Positions 53,545-63,262 of a stretch of DNA of 64,000 nt are shown piece by piece. How positions within the stretch are numbered: position 1 is the first letter of the stretch; each line of letters starts with the position of its first letter. This stretch comes from Prochlorococcus sp. AG-388-A01 (GTDB lineage Bacteria > Cyanobacteriota > Cyanobacteriia > PCC-6307 > Cyanobiaceae). The DNA lies in NCBI GenBank assembly GCA_003279945.1, contig QCGK01000001.1, forward strand, positions 240,211 to 304,210, read 5' to 3'. A model generated the notes under the pieces. That model ran no database searches. It saw only the letters and a program-made list of their open reading frames with translations, and was not told where the DNA came from. The translations under genes and the position numbers were made by a program.

Positions 53545-54830
53545 TTTTCTTTTCTTCTAAGCAGTTCTTCATATTTAATTTTCTCCCAGCCATTATTATT
53601 TGGTTCCCATATTTTTAAACCTCTTACAGATTTAGGAAGATATTCTTGTACGACCAATTTGCCTGGATAATTATGAGGATTGACATAACTATTAGAATTA
53701 TTTTTTAAATGACGAGGAACTTCAAAAGCATTCATAGATTTGATTGTTTCAATTGCTCTAAAAATACTTTTCGTACTATTACTTTTTGGAGACATAGCTA
53801 AATATAAAGAAGCTTGCGTTAAAAAATATAATCCTTCTGGAAAACCAACTCTATGAAAAGCATCACAAGATGATTGTACAACTACTATGGCATTAGGATC
53901 AGCAAGTCCAATATCTTCACTGGCAGATATAAGTAGTCTTCTAAAAATAAAATTAGGATCTTCACCAGCCTCAACCATATTTGCTAGCCAAAATAAAGTT
54001 GCATCTGGATCAGAACCTCTTATGGACTTGATAAATGCGCTTACTATATCGTAATGATTTTGACCATTTTTATCATAAACAATATTTTTCTTTTGGATTG
54101 CATCTTCTGCTATTGAAAGATTAATATTTATTTCTTTAGCATCATTTTTAGCGGTTGTTTCTATGGCCATTTCTAGGGCATTTATTAATTTTCTTGCATC
54201 ACCACAAGAAAACTTAATTAAATGACTCATAGCATCTTGGGTTAAACAAACCTTTTTTGAATTTTTTTGTTTTGAATAGTGAGTTATAACTTTTTGTATT
54301 ATTTTCTTCAAATCATTTTCAGCCAAAGGAAGTAATGTAAAAATAAGAGACCTACTAACAAGCGCTTTATTAACAGCAAAAAAAGGGTTTTCAGTTGTAG
54401 CACCAATAAAAGTTATAGTTCCATTCTCTATTAAAGGTAATAGTGCATCTTGCTGCACTGATGTAAATCTATGAACCTCATCGATAAATAAAATTGTTTT
54501 TCTTTTTGAATTTGTTAATCTTTCTTTTGCATTTGCGATTTCATCTCTTAATTCTTTAACACTTGATAACACTGCATTCAATTTAATTAATTTTGAACGA
54601 GTATTAAAAGAAATAATTTCAATTAAAGTAGTTTTTCCAACACCAGGAGGACCAGAAAAAATAAAATTACTAATCTTATCATTGAATATTGCACTTCTTA
54701 AGAGCGAATTTTCATTCAAGATTGATTGTTGACCAAAAAAGTCATCTAAATTCTTTGGTCTTAATTTATCTGCCAAAGGAGCATTATTCTCTTTTTGAGA
54801 GTAATTAGTAAATAAATCTTCTGAATGCAT
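53541..54830 (-). CDS. rarA: Replication-associated recombination AAA+ ATPase
   Basis: A 429-aa MgsA/RarA protein. LADKLRPKNLDDFFGQQ at the N-terminus, Walker A GPPGVGKTT, Walker B LFIDEVHRF, sensor GATTENPFF, and the C-terminal MgsA region with RGSDPDATLFWLANMVEAGEDP. It acts at stalled forks. Overlaps the PPTase stop by 4 bp. Confidence 0.95.
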   Translation of the reverse strand: MHSEDLFTNYSQKENNAPLADKLRPKNLDDFFGQQSILNENSLLRSAIFNDKISNFIFSGPPGVGKTTLIEIISFNTRSKLIKLNAVLSSVKELRDEIANAKERLTNSKRKTILFIDEVHRFTSVQQDALLPLIENGTITFIGATTENPFFAVNKALVSRSLIFTLLPLAENDLKKIIQKVITHYSKQKNSKKVCLTQDAMSHLIKFSCGDARKLINALEMAIETTAKNDAKEININLSIAEDAIQKKNIVYDKNGQNHYDIVSAFIKSIRGSDPDATLFWLANMVEAGEDPNFIFRRLLISASEDIGLADPNAIVVVQSSCDAFHRVGFPEGLYFLTQASLYLAMSPKSNSTKSIFRAIETIKSMNAFEVPRHLKNNSNSYVNPHNYPGKLVVQEYLPKSVRGLKIWEPNNNGWEKIKYEELLRRKEN

Positions 54831-54863
54831 ATAAATTAAATCAAAAAATCATTACTGTAAAGT

Positions 54864-56501
54864 TTATGTAATTACTGTAGGAGTTTCCATTTGAGTGAGT
54901 TTTGAAATATTTAATAAATGATCTAAATCATCAATTAGAGGTTTCAAAGCAACTTGTGGATTTAACGAAAGATTCTGTTTGGGATTGAAAAATTTCTCAA
55001 AGTAGAGTCTTAATGTTGCCCCTTTTGTTCCAGTTCCAGAAAGACGCACAACTACTCGCGAATTATCATCAAGAATCAATCTTAAGCCTTGATTTTCACT
55101 TATGGAATCATCAACAGGATCTAAGTATGAAAAGTTATCTGCAATTTGAACTAAATGGCCTGCAAAATTACTTCCTTTTAAATTTTTAAGAATAGAAGAT
55201 AGATTACTAAAAATTTGATTAGCAATATTTGAGGGAATTGCCTCGTAATCATGTCTTGAATAATAATTCCTACCAAATTGTTTCCAATGATTCTGCATCA
55301 AATCACTTACAGAACATTTTTTTTCAGCTAAAACTTGTAACCAATACAAAACTGCCCATAATCCATCTTTCTCCCTTACATGGTTACTACCTGTTCCAAA
55401 ACTTTCTTCTCCACATAAAGTAATTAAATTAGAATCTAAAAGATTTCCAAAAAATTTCCAACCTGTTGGTGTTTCGAAACAAGGTATATTTAATTCGCGT
55501 GCAACATTATCAACCGCGGAACTGGTTGGCATAGATCGGGCTACCCCTGTAATACCATCTTTATAACCAGGGACAAATTTAGTGTTAGCAGTAATAATTG
55601 CTAGGCTATCACTAGGATTTACAAAACAACCACTTCCTAGAATCATATTTCTATCACCATCTCCATCGCAAGCAGCACCGAAACTATAAGATTTTTTATT
55701 TAATAATAAATCAGCTAAGTGAGATGCATAAGTCAAATTTGGATCAGGATGTAAGCCGCCAAAATCTTTTAAAGGATTACCATTCATTACACAATCATTT
55801 GGGAGACCCATTTTTTCAACAAAAATATTTTTTGCATATGGTCCTGTAACCGCATTCATTGCATCAAATATTAATGAAAAGTCTTTTTTTAAAAAATCAC
55901 TAATTTGATCAAAATCAAAAATTTTCTCCATTAAATTAGAATAATCTTCTAATCCATCAATAACTTCTAATGTAGTTTCCCCATAAAAATACATTCCATA
56001 TTCACTAAAATCAGGTAGTTTAATTTTGCATATTTTATAACTAGTTAGTATTTGTGAAGATTTGAATATCTTATTAGTAATCATTTCAGGGGCAGGACCA
56101 CCATTAGAGATATTTAACTTAACTCCAAAATCACCATCAATCCCTCCAGGATTATGACTTGCCGAAAGAATAATACCACCAATAGCATTTTCTTTTCTAA
56201 TTAAATGGGATGTCGCAGGGGTAGATAATAAACCACATTTCGGAACAATAACCTTTTGAACTTTATGAGCAATACATATTTGCACAATTTTTTCTATTGC
56301 TTCAATATTTCCATATCTTCCATCACCACCAACTACTAATGTTGAACCTTGTAAATCTTCCAGTGATTGTAAAATTGCTTCTATAAAGATTTCTAGATAA
56401 TGCTCTTCTTGAAACCTTAAAGTACTTTTTCTTAGACCAGAAGTTCCTGGCTTTTGATCTAAGAAAGGAGAATCGATATTTATAACATTAACTTCAGTCA
56501 T
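54864..56501 (-). CDS. pgm: Phosphoglucomutase
   Basis: A 545-aa enzyme interconverting glucose 1- and 6-phosphate for glycogen and surface sugar synthesis. The N-terminal FGTSGLRK-like PGTSGLRKST, the phosphoserine loop ILSASHNPGG, the metal loop DGDGDRNMI and the C-terminal phosphate site VVRLSGTGTKGATLRLY are all intact. This is the long, eukaryote-like type used in cyanobacteria. Confidence 0.95.
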   Translation of the reverse strand: MTEVNVINIDSPFLDQKPGTSGLRKSTLRFQEEHYLEIFIEAILQSLEDLQGSTLVVGGDGRYGNIEAIEKIVQICIAHKVQKVIVPKCGLLSTPATSHLIRKENAIGGIILSASHNPGGIDGDFGVKLNISNGGPAPEMITNKIFKSSQILTSYKICKIKLPDFSEYGMYFYGETTLEVIDGLEDYSNLMEKIFDFDQISDFLKKDFSLIFDAMNAVTGPYAKNIFVEKMGLPNDCVMNGNPLKDFGGLHPDPNLTYASHLADLLLNKKSYSFGAACDGDGDRNMILGSGCFVNPSDSLAIITANTKFVPGYKDGITGVARSMPTSSAVDNVARELNIPCFETPTGWKFFGNLLDSNLITLCGEESFGTGSNHVREKDGLWAVLYWLQVLAEKKCSVSDLMQNHWKQFGRNYYSRHDYEAIPSNIANQIFSNLSSILKNLKGSNFAGHLVQIADNFSYLDPVDDSISENQGLRLILDDNSRVVVRLSGTGTKGATLRLYFEKFFNPKQNLSLNPQVALKPLIDDLDHLLNISKLTQMETPTVIT

Positions 56502-56533
56502 ATTTTTAAGAAACTTCCAAAAATCTAACTAAA

Positions 56534-56704
56534 TTAATGAGGCATTTCGGATGTTCTTAACATAGCGATAAACCATAATGAACAAATTATTAATGCGCTC
56601 AATATTCCATAGTTAACACCAAATTTAGAAATTGTAATTGGAACAATAAGTGGAAATGCTAATGCTCCAAATAAAGGAGTTAAAGCTACAATTTTTTTCA
56701 GCAT
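56534..56704 (-). CDS. Small membrane protein, 56 aa
   Basis: Two hydrophobic segments (about 6-24 and 30-49) and a terminal LRTSEMPH. The compact frame starts with ATG and is closely followed by pgm downstream. I recall near-identical small proteins in marine picocyanobacteria, function unknown. It lies 12 bp after the DUF4912 gene on the same strand. Confidence 0.65.
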   Translation of the reverse strand: MLKKIVALTPLFGALAFPLIVPITISKFGVNYGILSALIICSLWFIAMLRTSEMPH

Positions 56705-56716
56705 TAATTTAATTAA

Positions 56717-57817
56717 TTAAAACCATTCTGTATCAGCATTATCTTTTTCATTCGTATCGTCAAGTGGAGTAGTTCTATCAAATTTCATTAAAATACTTTT
56801 TTCTTGCTCACCAGATTCATCAACAGCTTTAATATCGTATTTTTGAGTCCCGTCTCTAAATGGAACTTGAATTCTAAAAGTACCGTCAGCAGCAAGAGGT
56901 ACATCTTCTCCACCAATTGTGAGTTTTGCAGAGGGTTCTGTTGCTCCGTAAACAATTAATTCAGCATCTGCAACAAGCCAAAAAGATCTATTTTTAACAA
57001 TTCCACTTCCAGATTGATTTAAACCTGAAGACCATTTACCAGCACCTGAATCAGTAAGATTATCATTAGCATTTGTTGAATTTACATTTTCCATAAATTC
57101 TTCTGAACCAACTTTCCTTTTAAGAGGGATATTAGTTGCTGCTTGATATAGTCTTTCATGTATACCATTTTGTTCTGAAGGAACAGGGTTTGAGATATCT
57201 AGGATCGATTCAGAGGTGGAATCCAAATTAAAAGGTACGAATTTATCAAGAATTTGCTCAGATGGATGAGATCCAGGAACATGACTGATCGAAGAGAATG
57301 CCAATGACATCCAGTTAAAACCGTATTTGTAACCTAATTCAACTTTATAATCTCTGTCTGCAAGTGGGATTGGTAAATACCACTCAGTACTATAACTATC
57401 AACAGCTATCTCCCTTAGTGTTCCTTGATTCAAATTACTTCCGTCAGAACCAGATGCATCATATAATCGTAAACATAATTTATTTGCTCCCAAAGATTGA
57501 GCTTTTTCTCGGTCAGCATCAGAAATTTGCCAGAAAACATATGCCCAATCTGGATCTCGGGGTAAGAAGACTACATTTGTTTTGACTTCTTCACTACTAT
57601 TTAATGTATTGGTCTCAAAAGTATCTCCAGAATTGGTCTTGAGTGAATTGATTTTTATTTTCTTAGAAGATTTTTCCTGATATTTAAGTATTAGATCAAC
57701 TAGGACAACCTTTGTTTTACGGCTGTATAAAGGTACTGATAATTTGCTTGCTTCTTGACGTAATTGTCTGAGGGTTAGTGAGAGTAATTGATCTTTATTC
57801 ATGATCCCATCAGCCAC
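56717..57817 (-). CDS. DUF4912 domain protein
   Basis: A 366-aa soluble protein. Residues ~8-50 (LLSLTLRQLRQEASKLSVPLY-like) form a SAP/Rho-N-type helical module that may bind nucleic acid. The DUF4912 domain covers ~80-190 with FLPRDPDWAYVFWQISDADRE and WYLPIPLADRDYKVELGY. A second beta-rich part lies near 275-345 (WLVADAELIVYGATEPSAKLTIGG-like). The GTG start at 57817 has GGAG eight bases upstream; an ATG five codons on is an alternative. Role unknown. Confidence 0.82.
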   Translation of the reverse strand: MADGIMNKDQLLSLTLRQLRQEASKLSVPLYSRKTKVVLVDLILKYQEKSSKKIKINSLKTNSGDTFETNTLNSSEEVKTNVVFLPRDPDWAYVFWQISDADREKAQSLGANKLCLRLYDASGSDGSNLNQGTLREIAVDSYSTEWYLPIPLADRDYKVELGYKYGFNWMSLAFSSISHVPGSHPSEQILDKFVPFNLDSTSESILDISNPVPSEQNGIHERLYQAATNIPLKRKVGSEEFMENVNSTNANDNLTDSGAGKWSSGLNQSGSGIVKNRSFWLVADAELIVYGATEPSAKLTIGGEDVPLAADGTFRIQVPFRDGTQKYDIKAVDESGEQEKSILMKFDRTTPLDDTNEKDNADTEWF

Positions 57818-58087
57818 TTTAAAATCTCCGTTTTTGTTTGGGATCAGTATGTTCTTTTTTTTTTAAATTTGTGTGCCTTTTAGCTCTGTCGTCAGGATCC
57901 TCTGACTACTCAATAATTTACAAAATTCGTAATTCTTGTCAAAACAGTTGGTAATAAAGGAAATAGTTAGTTTTCAAAGTTTGTTTAAATGTAAATTAAT
58001 TTTCTTTTTTTTTAAATTTTATTACCTAAATTTGTTAACAACTCAACAAAAATATATTTTTTCTTCGGGATCAATTTGGGAAGGATT

Positions 58088-58441
58088 CTAACTTTGTTCA
58101 ACTAGAAGTACTAAATCATCAATCTCTAAATCCTCAATATTTTTCCCTATTCTTTGGGAAAAAGTATTTAACTTTTTCGCAGTGGAATTTAATTGAGCAT
58201 AAAAAAGGTCACTAAATTTTTTATCGTCAAATTTTCTGGATTGATTATCACACCATTGTCTCAGAGAATTTTTATCACATAATTCAGAACTATCATCTGC
58301 GGTTATGATTTTTAAAATATGGAGGCAATGAGCAAGTATTCTTACATGATGTTTCTGCATTATTGGTAAGTCTAGATTGTCAATTTCTCTAATAGTTTGC
58401 ATATTTAAAGGGTTTAACAAGGGATCAAGATTGTTTGACAT
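58088..58441 (-). CDS. Hypothetical protein divergent from sufB, 117 aa
   Basis: A helical soluble protein with no domain I can name. Segments: LPIMQKHHVRILAHCLHIL, RQWCDNQSRKF and the acidic end IEDLEIDDLVLLVEQS. In many cyanobacteria this place, divergent from sufBCDS, is held by the repressor SufR; this protein has no winged helix and only scattered cysteines, so it is not SufR. It may still share the promoter region with sufB (96 bp between starts). Confidence 0.7.
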   Translation of the reverse strand: MSNNLDPLLNPLNMQTIREIDNLDLPIMQKHHVRILAHCLHILKIITADDSSELCDKNSLRQWCDNQSRKFDDKKFSDLFYAQLNSTAKKLNTFSQRIGKNIEDLEIDDLVLLVEQS

Positions 58442-58537
58442 TAATTTTTAGTTTTAATAAAGGAAAAAAACTCAATAATGGGGGTATCTTTCGTTAAAGT
58501 ATATAAAGCGTATTGTAATAAGTTATTTTTGGATAAC

Positions 58538-59980
58538 ATGGTTAAAGAAAACTTAGTTAAAGATGTAGTAAAGGAACCTTACAAGTATGGTTTCGTTACA
58601 GATATTGAAACTGAAAAAATTGCAAAGGGATTGAATGAAGACATAATTAGACTTATTTCACAAAAAAAAGAAGAGCCAAAATACCTCCTTGATTTTAGAT
58701 TAAAAGCTTTTAAAAAATGGCAGAAAATGGATGAACCTGATTGGGCAGGATTGGGATACAAACAAATCGATTATCAAGATATAATTTATTACTCTGCTCC
58801 CAAACAAAAAGAGAAAATTTCTAGTTTGGATGAAGTTGATCCCAAACTTCTTGAGACTTTTGACAAATTGGGAATACCTCTTACAGAGCAAAAAAAACTC
58901 ACAAATGTAGCAGTAGATGCAGTCTTTGATAGTGTTTCTATAGCTACAACATTTAGAGAGGAACTGGCTGAACATGGAGTTATATTTTGCTCAATCAGTG
59001 AAGCAGTAAAAAATCACTCGGACTTGATTGAAAAATATTTAGGTACAGTAGTTCCAGCTAGTGATAATTATTTTGCGGCACTAAATTCTGCTGTTTTTAG
59101 TGATGGTTCTTTTGTTTATATCCCAAAAGGTGTTAAATGTCCCATGGATCTATCTTCTTACTTCAGGATAAATAGTGGAGATTCTGGACAATTTGAGAGG
59201 ACTCTAATCATTGCTGAAGAATTAAGTTCTGTAAGTTATCTAGAAGGCTGTACAGCGCCAATGTTTGATACAAATACCCTACATGCTGCAGTTGTGGAAC
59301 TAGTAGCCCTAGACGATGCCTCAATTAAATATTCAACAGTGCAAAATTGGTATGCGGGTGATGAAGAAGGTGTTGGCGGAATTTTTAATTTTGTCACCAA
59401 AAGAGGAAAATGTTTAGGTAAGAGAAGTAAAATTAGCTGGTCTCAAGTTGAAACAGGGTCTGCAATTACATGGAAATATCCTAGTTGTCTCCTCTTAGGG
59501 GAAGAATCTATAGGGGAATTTTATTCAGTAGCACTCACCAATAATCTTCAGCAAGCAGATACCGGCACAAAAATGATCCATATTGGTCCCAAAACCAAAT
59601 CAACTATTGTAAGTAAAGGTATAAGTGCAGGTAATTCAATAAATAGCTACCGAGGCCTTGTCAAAATGGGTACAAAAGCTACAGGATCAAGAAATTACAG
59701 TCAATGTGATTCAATGTTAATAGGGGATCAAGCTTCTGCAAATACATTTCCTTACATCAAATCTCAACAGCCCAATTCTGAAATTGAACATGAAGCAAGC
59801 ACATGTCGAATCTCCGAAGATCAACTTTTTTATCTCCAAAGCAGAGGTATAGAATTTGAGGAGGCAATATCTATGATGGTCAGTGGTTTCTGCAGAGATG
59901 TATTTAATCAATTACCTATGGAATTTGCTGCTGAAGCTGATAAGTTACTGGCACTTAAACTCGAGGGATCAGTAGGTTAA
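58538..59980 (+). CDS. sufB: Fe-S cluster assembly scaffold SufB
   Basis: A 480-aa scaffold subunit of the SUF machine. [21 protein letters not shown], the beta-helix core and the conserved late segment [23 protein letters not shown] are typical. I start it at the ATG at 58538 (MVKENLV), giving the normal length; the frame extends 20 codons further upstream but that part is unlike SufB. First gene of sufBCDS, all on the plus strand and closely spaced. Confidence 0.96.
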   Translation: MVKENLVKDVVKEPYKYGFVTDIETEKIAKGLNEDIIRLISQKKEEPKYLLDFRLKAFKKWQKMDEPDWAGLGYKQIDYQDIIYYSAPKQKEKISSLDEVDPKLLETFDKLGIPLTEQKKLTNVAVDAVFDSVSIATTFREELAEHGVIFCSISEAVKNHSDLIEKYLGTVVPASDNYFAALNSAVFSDGSFVYIPKGVKCPMDLSSYFRINSGDSGQFERTLIIAEELSSVSYLEGCTAPMFDTNTLHAAVVELVALDDASIKYSTVQNWYAGDEEGVGGIFNFVTKRGKCLGKRSKISWSQVETGSAITWKYPSCLLLGEESIGEFYSVALTNNLQQADTGTKMIHIGPKTKSTIVSKGISAGNSINSYRGLVKMGTKATGSRNYSQCDSMLIGDQASANTFPYIKSQQPNSEIEHEASTCRISEDQLFYLQSRGIEFEEAISMMVSGFCRDVFNQLPMEFAAEADKLLALKLEGSVG

Positions 59981-60001
59981 TTAATCAATTTCTAAACTGA
60001 A

Positions 60002-60787
60002 ATGCAAAGTAAAATGAAAGAATCAGATCCAATATTAGAAGTTGAAAATCTCTTTGCATCTACTGATAATCTCCCAATTTTAAAAGGTGTTTCACTTACC
60101 GTCTTTCCTGGAGAAATTCATGCCATTATGGGAAGAAATGGATGTGGCAAAAGTACTCTTTCGAAAATCATTGCAGGACATCCCTCCTATAATATTACAA
60201 ATGGTGATATAAAATTTTCAGGTGAAAATATCAACTCTCTAGAACCTGAAGAAAGAGCTCAATCAGGAATTTTCCTTGGTTTCCAATATCCAATAGAAAT
60301 TCCAGGCGTTAGTAATCTTGAGTTTCTTAGAGTTTCAACAAATGCTAGAAGAAAGTTCCTTAACAAAGAAGAATTAGATACTTTTGATTTCGAGGAATTA
60401 GTTAAAGAAAAGTTAGAACTTGTGAAAATGGATCATGCATTCCTATCCAGAAGTGTAAATCAAGGTTTTTCTGGAGGTGAAAAGAAAAGAAATGAAATTC
60501 TGCAAATGGCTTTACTTGAGCCCAAGATAGCAATATTAGATGAGACCGATTCTGGTCTAGATATTGATGCTCTAAGAATAGTCGCATCAGGAATTAAAAA
60601 AATATCTAATGCACAAACTGGAATTATATTAATTACGCACTACCAAAGATTACTAGATGAAATTGAACCAAATTATGTCCATGTAATGGCAGACGGACAA
60701 ATCATCAAAACTGGTGGAAGTGATCTTGCTTTAGAGCTTGAAAAAAAAGGTTATGAATGGACTGATAACTTTGTAAAAGAGACTTAA
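60002..60787 (+). CDS. sufC: Fe-S assembly ATPase SufC
   Basis: A 261-aa ABC-type ATPase of the SufBCD complex: Walker [10 protein letters not shown], signature [10 protein letters not shown], Walker [13 protein letters not shown] with the D-loop, and the switch His in LITHYQR. It powers cluster formation on SufB/SufD. A second ATG four codons in could be the start. Four bases separate its stop from sufD. Confidence 0.97.
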   Translation: MQSKMKESDPILEVENLFASTDNLPILKGVSLTVFPGEIHAIMGRNGCGKSTLSKIIAGHPSYNITNGDIKFSGENINSLEPEERAQSGIFLGFQYPIEIPGVSNLEFLRVSTNARRKFLNKEELDTFDFEELVKEKLELVKMDHAFLSRSVNQGFSGGEKKRNEILQMALLEPKIAILDETDSGLDIDALRIVASGIKKISNAQTGIILITHYQRLLDEIEPNYVHVMADGQIIKTGGSDLALELEKKGYEWTDNFVKET

Positions 60788-60791
60788 ATAA

Positions 60792-62009
60792 ATGGAAATC
60801 ATTGAACAAATAAAAACTAACAAATTAATTGATAATCCAACAGATATACAAAAAATATGTCTTGATAAATTACAATCCAGGCCCCTCCCTAATCCTAAAA
60901 GTGAACTATGGAGACTTTCCAATAAATCAAAATTTTCAAACTTTTTAAACTACTCGGTGAATGAAAAAGTTCGCAATTCTGACATATCATATCCTTTTAA
61001 TTCTCAAAATATTATTAGGATAACAATTGGTGATAATAGCCAAATTTCATTGGTAGAGGAAAACTATTCAATACAGCAATTAAGTGAGAATAAAGTAAAT
61101 GCATATATCAAGGAACAGATATCTTGTTTTGATCAAAACGACAATTGGAGTGACTTACTAAATCTGTCTTTAAGCTGTACAAAAAATATCTTGGGATTAA
61201 AAATAAATGGATCAAAAATCCCTCCTATTGAAATCTTTAGCCATGCATCAAGTAATTCTTTAAAAGCAAAAACACTGGTAATTTTTTTAGAAAAAAATTG
61301 TGATATCGAATTATTACAAGTGAATCTAGGTAAAGAAAACTCTTCATTATCTCAATCAACGTTCTTTTGTTTAGAAGAAAATAGTTCCGTAAATCATGGT
61401 GTTGTTTCTTACGGTGAAAATAAATCAAATCTATTAAATTCTCTCAATGTAATTCAACAAAAAAATAGCGAATACAACTTAGGATCTTTACATTTCAAAT
61501 TCAATTATGCCAGATTTGAAATTCGTATTAAACAAGCTACCGGAAGCGCTAAAACTAACATTAAAGGTATGCAAATAACAAAAAAAGATGAACAAATTTC
61601 TACTTATACAAAAATTGACTTTAATGGTCCAAATGGATTTCTAGATCAAATCAACAAATCACTTGCTGACGATAAATCGCATGCAATATTTGAAGGTTCA
61701 ATAATAGTTCCGAAAATTGCCCAGAAAACTGATGCTTCTCAATTAAGCAGAAATTTACTTTTATCAAATCTCGCACAAATAGATACCAAACCTCAATTAG
61801 AAATAATTGCTGATGATGTCAAATGCAAACATGGAGCTACAATTTCACAATTAAATGAAGAAGAACTTTTTTATATGCGAACAAGAGGGATCACATTACC
61901 AGAAGCGAGTAAACTACAATTAAGTTCTTACTTTCAAGAAATAATTTCATTTATTCCCGTTTCAAAAAATAGATGGGATTTGCTTGATAAACTTTTAAAT
62001 GAAAATTAA
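60792..62009 (+). CDS. sufD: Fe-S assembly protein SufD
   Basis: A 405-aa partner of SufB with the same right-handed beta-helix. The C-terminal core, ADDVKCKHGATISQLNEEELFYMRTRGI, is the family signature. The N-terminal half is divergent as usual. Its stop shares a base with the sufS ATG (TAATG). Confidence 0.94.
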   Translation: MEIIEQIKTNKLIDNPTDIQKICLDKLQSRPLPNPKSELWRLSNKSKFSNFLNYSVNEKVRNSDISYPFNSQNIIRITIGDNSQISLVEENYSIQQLSENKVNAYIKEQISCFDQNDNWSDLLNLSLSCTKNILGLKINGSKIPPIEIFSHASSNSLKAKTLVIFLEKNCDIELLQVNLGKENSSLSQSTFFCLEENSSVNHGVVSYGENKSNLLNSLNVIQQKNSEYNLGSLHFKFNYARFEIRIKQATGSAKTNIKGMQITKKDEQISTYTKIDFNGPNGFLDQINKSLADDKSHAIFEGSIIVPKIAQKTDASQLSRNLLLSNLAQIDTKPQLEIIADDVKCKHGATISQLNEEELFYMRTRGITLPEASKLQLSSYFQEIISFIPVSKNRWDLLDKLLNEN

Positions 62010-63262
62010 TGGAAACGATTCAAAATTTCCCTGAAATAACCAATAAAGACTTCCCTCTTTTAAATAAGAAATTAAAAAGTAATGAACAAATCATTTATTT
62101 AGACCATGCTGCGACCACGCAAAAACCCATACAAGTCTTAAAAAAAATTGATGAATATTACAGGAACTTTAATGCTAATGTACATAGAGGTGCTCATCAA
62201 TTAAGTGCTAAAGCAACAGAAGAATTTGAAAATTCAAGATATTTAATTAGTAAATTTATAAAAGCGAATTCAACAAAAGAAATTATTTTTACAAGAAATG
62301 CTACTGAAGCAATCAATCTCGCAGCTAGATCATGGGGTGAATCTTCTTTAAAAGAAAATGATGAAATTCTTTTGTCAATAATGGAGCATCATAGCAATAT
62401 TGTGCCTTGGCAAATGGTTGCAGCAAAAAATAAATGCAAATTAAAATTTGTAGGTATAGATAAAAATGGGAAATTAGATCTTGACGATTTTAAATCTAAA
62501 TTAACATCAAGGACAAAGCTTGTTAGCATCGTACATATAAGCAACACACTAGGTTGCTGCAATCCAATTAAAGAAATAACTAAACTAGCTAAACAAAAAG
62601 GTTCTTTAGTTCTAATAGATGCATGTCAAAGTTTGGCGCATCAAAAACTGGATGTGATTGATCTTGATATTGACTTTTTAGCAGGTTCAGGACATAAACT
62701 TTGCGGTCCAACAGGTATTGGTTTCCTCTGGTCAAGAAAAGAAATCCTAGAAAATATTCCTCCTCTCTTTGGTGGTGGTGAAATGATTCAAGATGTTTTT
62801 GAAGAGACAAGTACTTGGGCGGAACTCCCACATAAATTTGAAGCTGGAACTCCTGCTATTGCAGAAGCAATAGGTCTTGCAGAAGCAATAAATTACATAA
62901 ATAATATTGGTTTGAATGAAATACATGAATATGAGAAAAATATTACTAAGTATTTATTTGAAAAATTAAATCAGATAGATGATATTGAAATTATCGGTCC
63001 ATCTCCAGACAAAGATCCAGATAGAGCTTCACTTGCTACTTTTTATATAAAAAATATACATTCAAACGATATTGCTGAAATTCTAGATTCGAAGGGGATT
63101 TGTATCAGAAGTGGTCATCATTGCTGTCAACCTCTGCACAGATATATTGGAATTAAATCAACTGCTAGGATTAGCATGAATTTCACAACCAATAAAGAAG
63201 AGATAGATATATTTTTAGAGAAATTACAAGAGACTATTGATTTCCTAAAAATAAATTCTTAA
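62009..63262 (+). CDS. sufS: Cysteine desulfurase SufS
   Basis: A 417-aa PLP enzyme removing sulfur from cysteine for cluster assembly. YLDHAATTQKP, HRGAHQLSAKAT, the PLP lysine in GSGHKLCGPTG, and the mobile catalytic Cys loop IRSGHHCCQPL are present. Group II (SufS/Csd) rather than IscS by the loop. Last gene of the suf operon; it overlaps the peptidase gene on the other strand by 4 bp. Confidence 0.96.
   Translation: METIQNFPEITNKDFPLLNKKLKSNEQIIYLDHAATTQKPIQVLKKIDEYYRNFNANVHRGAHQLSAKATEEFENSRYLISKFIKANSTKEIIFTRNATEAINLAARSWGESSLKENDEILLSIMEHHSNIVPWQMVAAKNKCKLKFVGIDKNGKLDLDDFKSKLTSRTKLVSIVHISNTLGCCNPIKEITKLAKQKGSLVLIDACQSLAHQKLDVIDLDIDFLAGSGHKLCGPTGIGFLWSRKEILENIPPLFGGGEMIQDVFEETSTWAELPHKFEAGTPAIAEAIGLAEAINYINNIGLNEIHEYEKNITKYLFEKLNQIDDIEIIGPSPDKDPDRASLATFYIKNIHSNDIAEILDSKGICIRSGHHCCQPLHRYIGIKSTARISMNFTTNKEEIDIFLEKLQETIDFLKINS

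Noticed and set aside
58478..58537. The 20-codon N-terminal extension of sufB from 58478
   Set aside because: The extra residues are unlike SufB, and the ATG at 58538 gives the usual 480-aa length.
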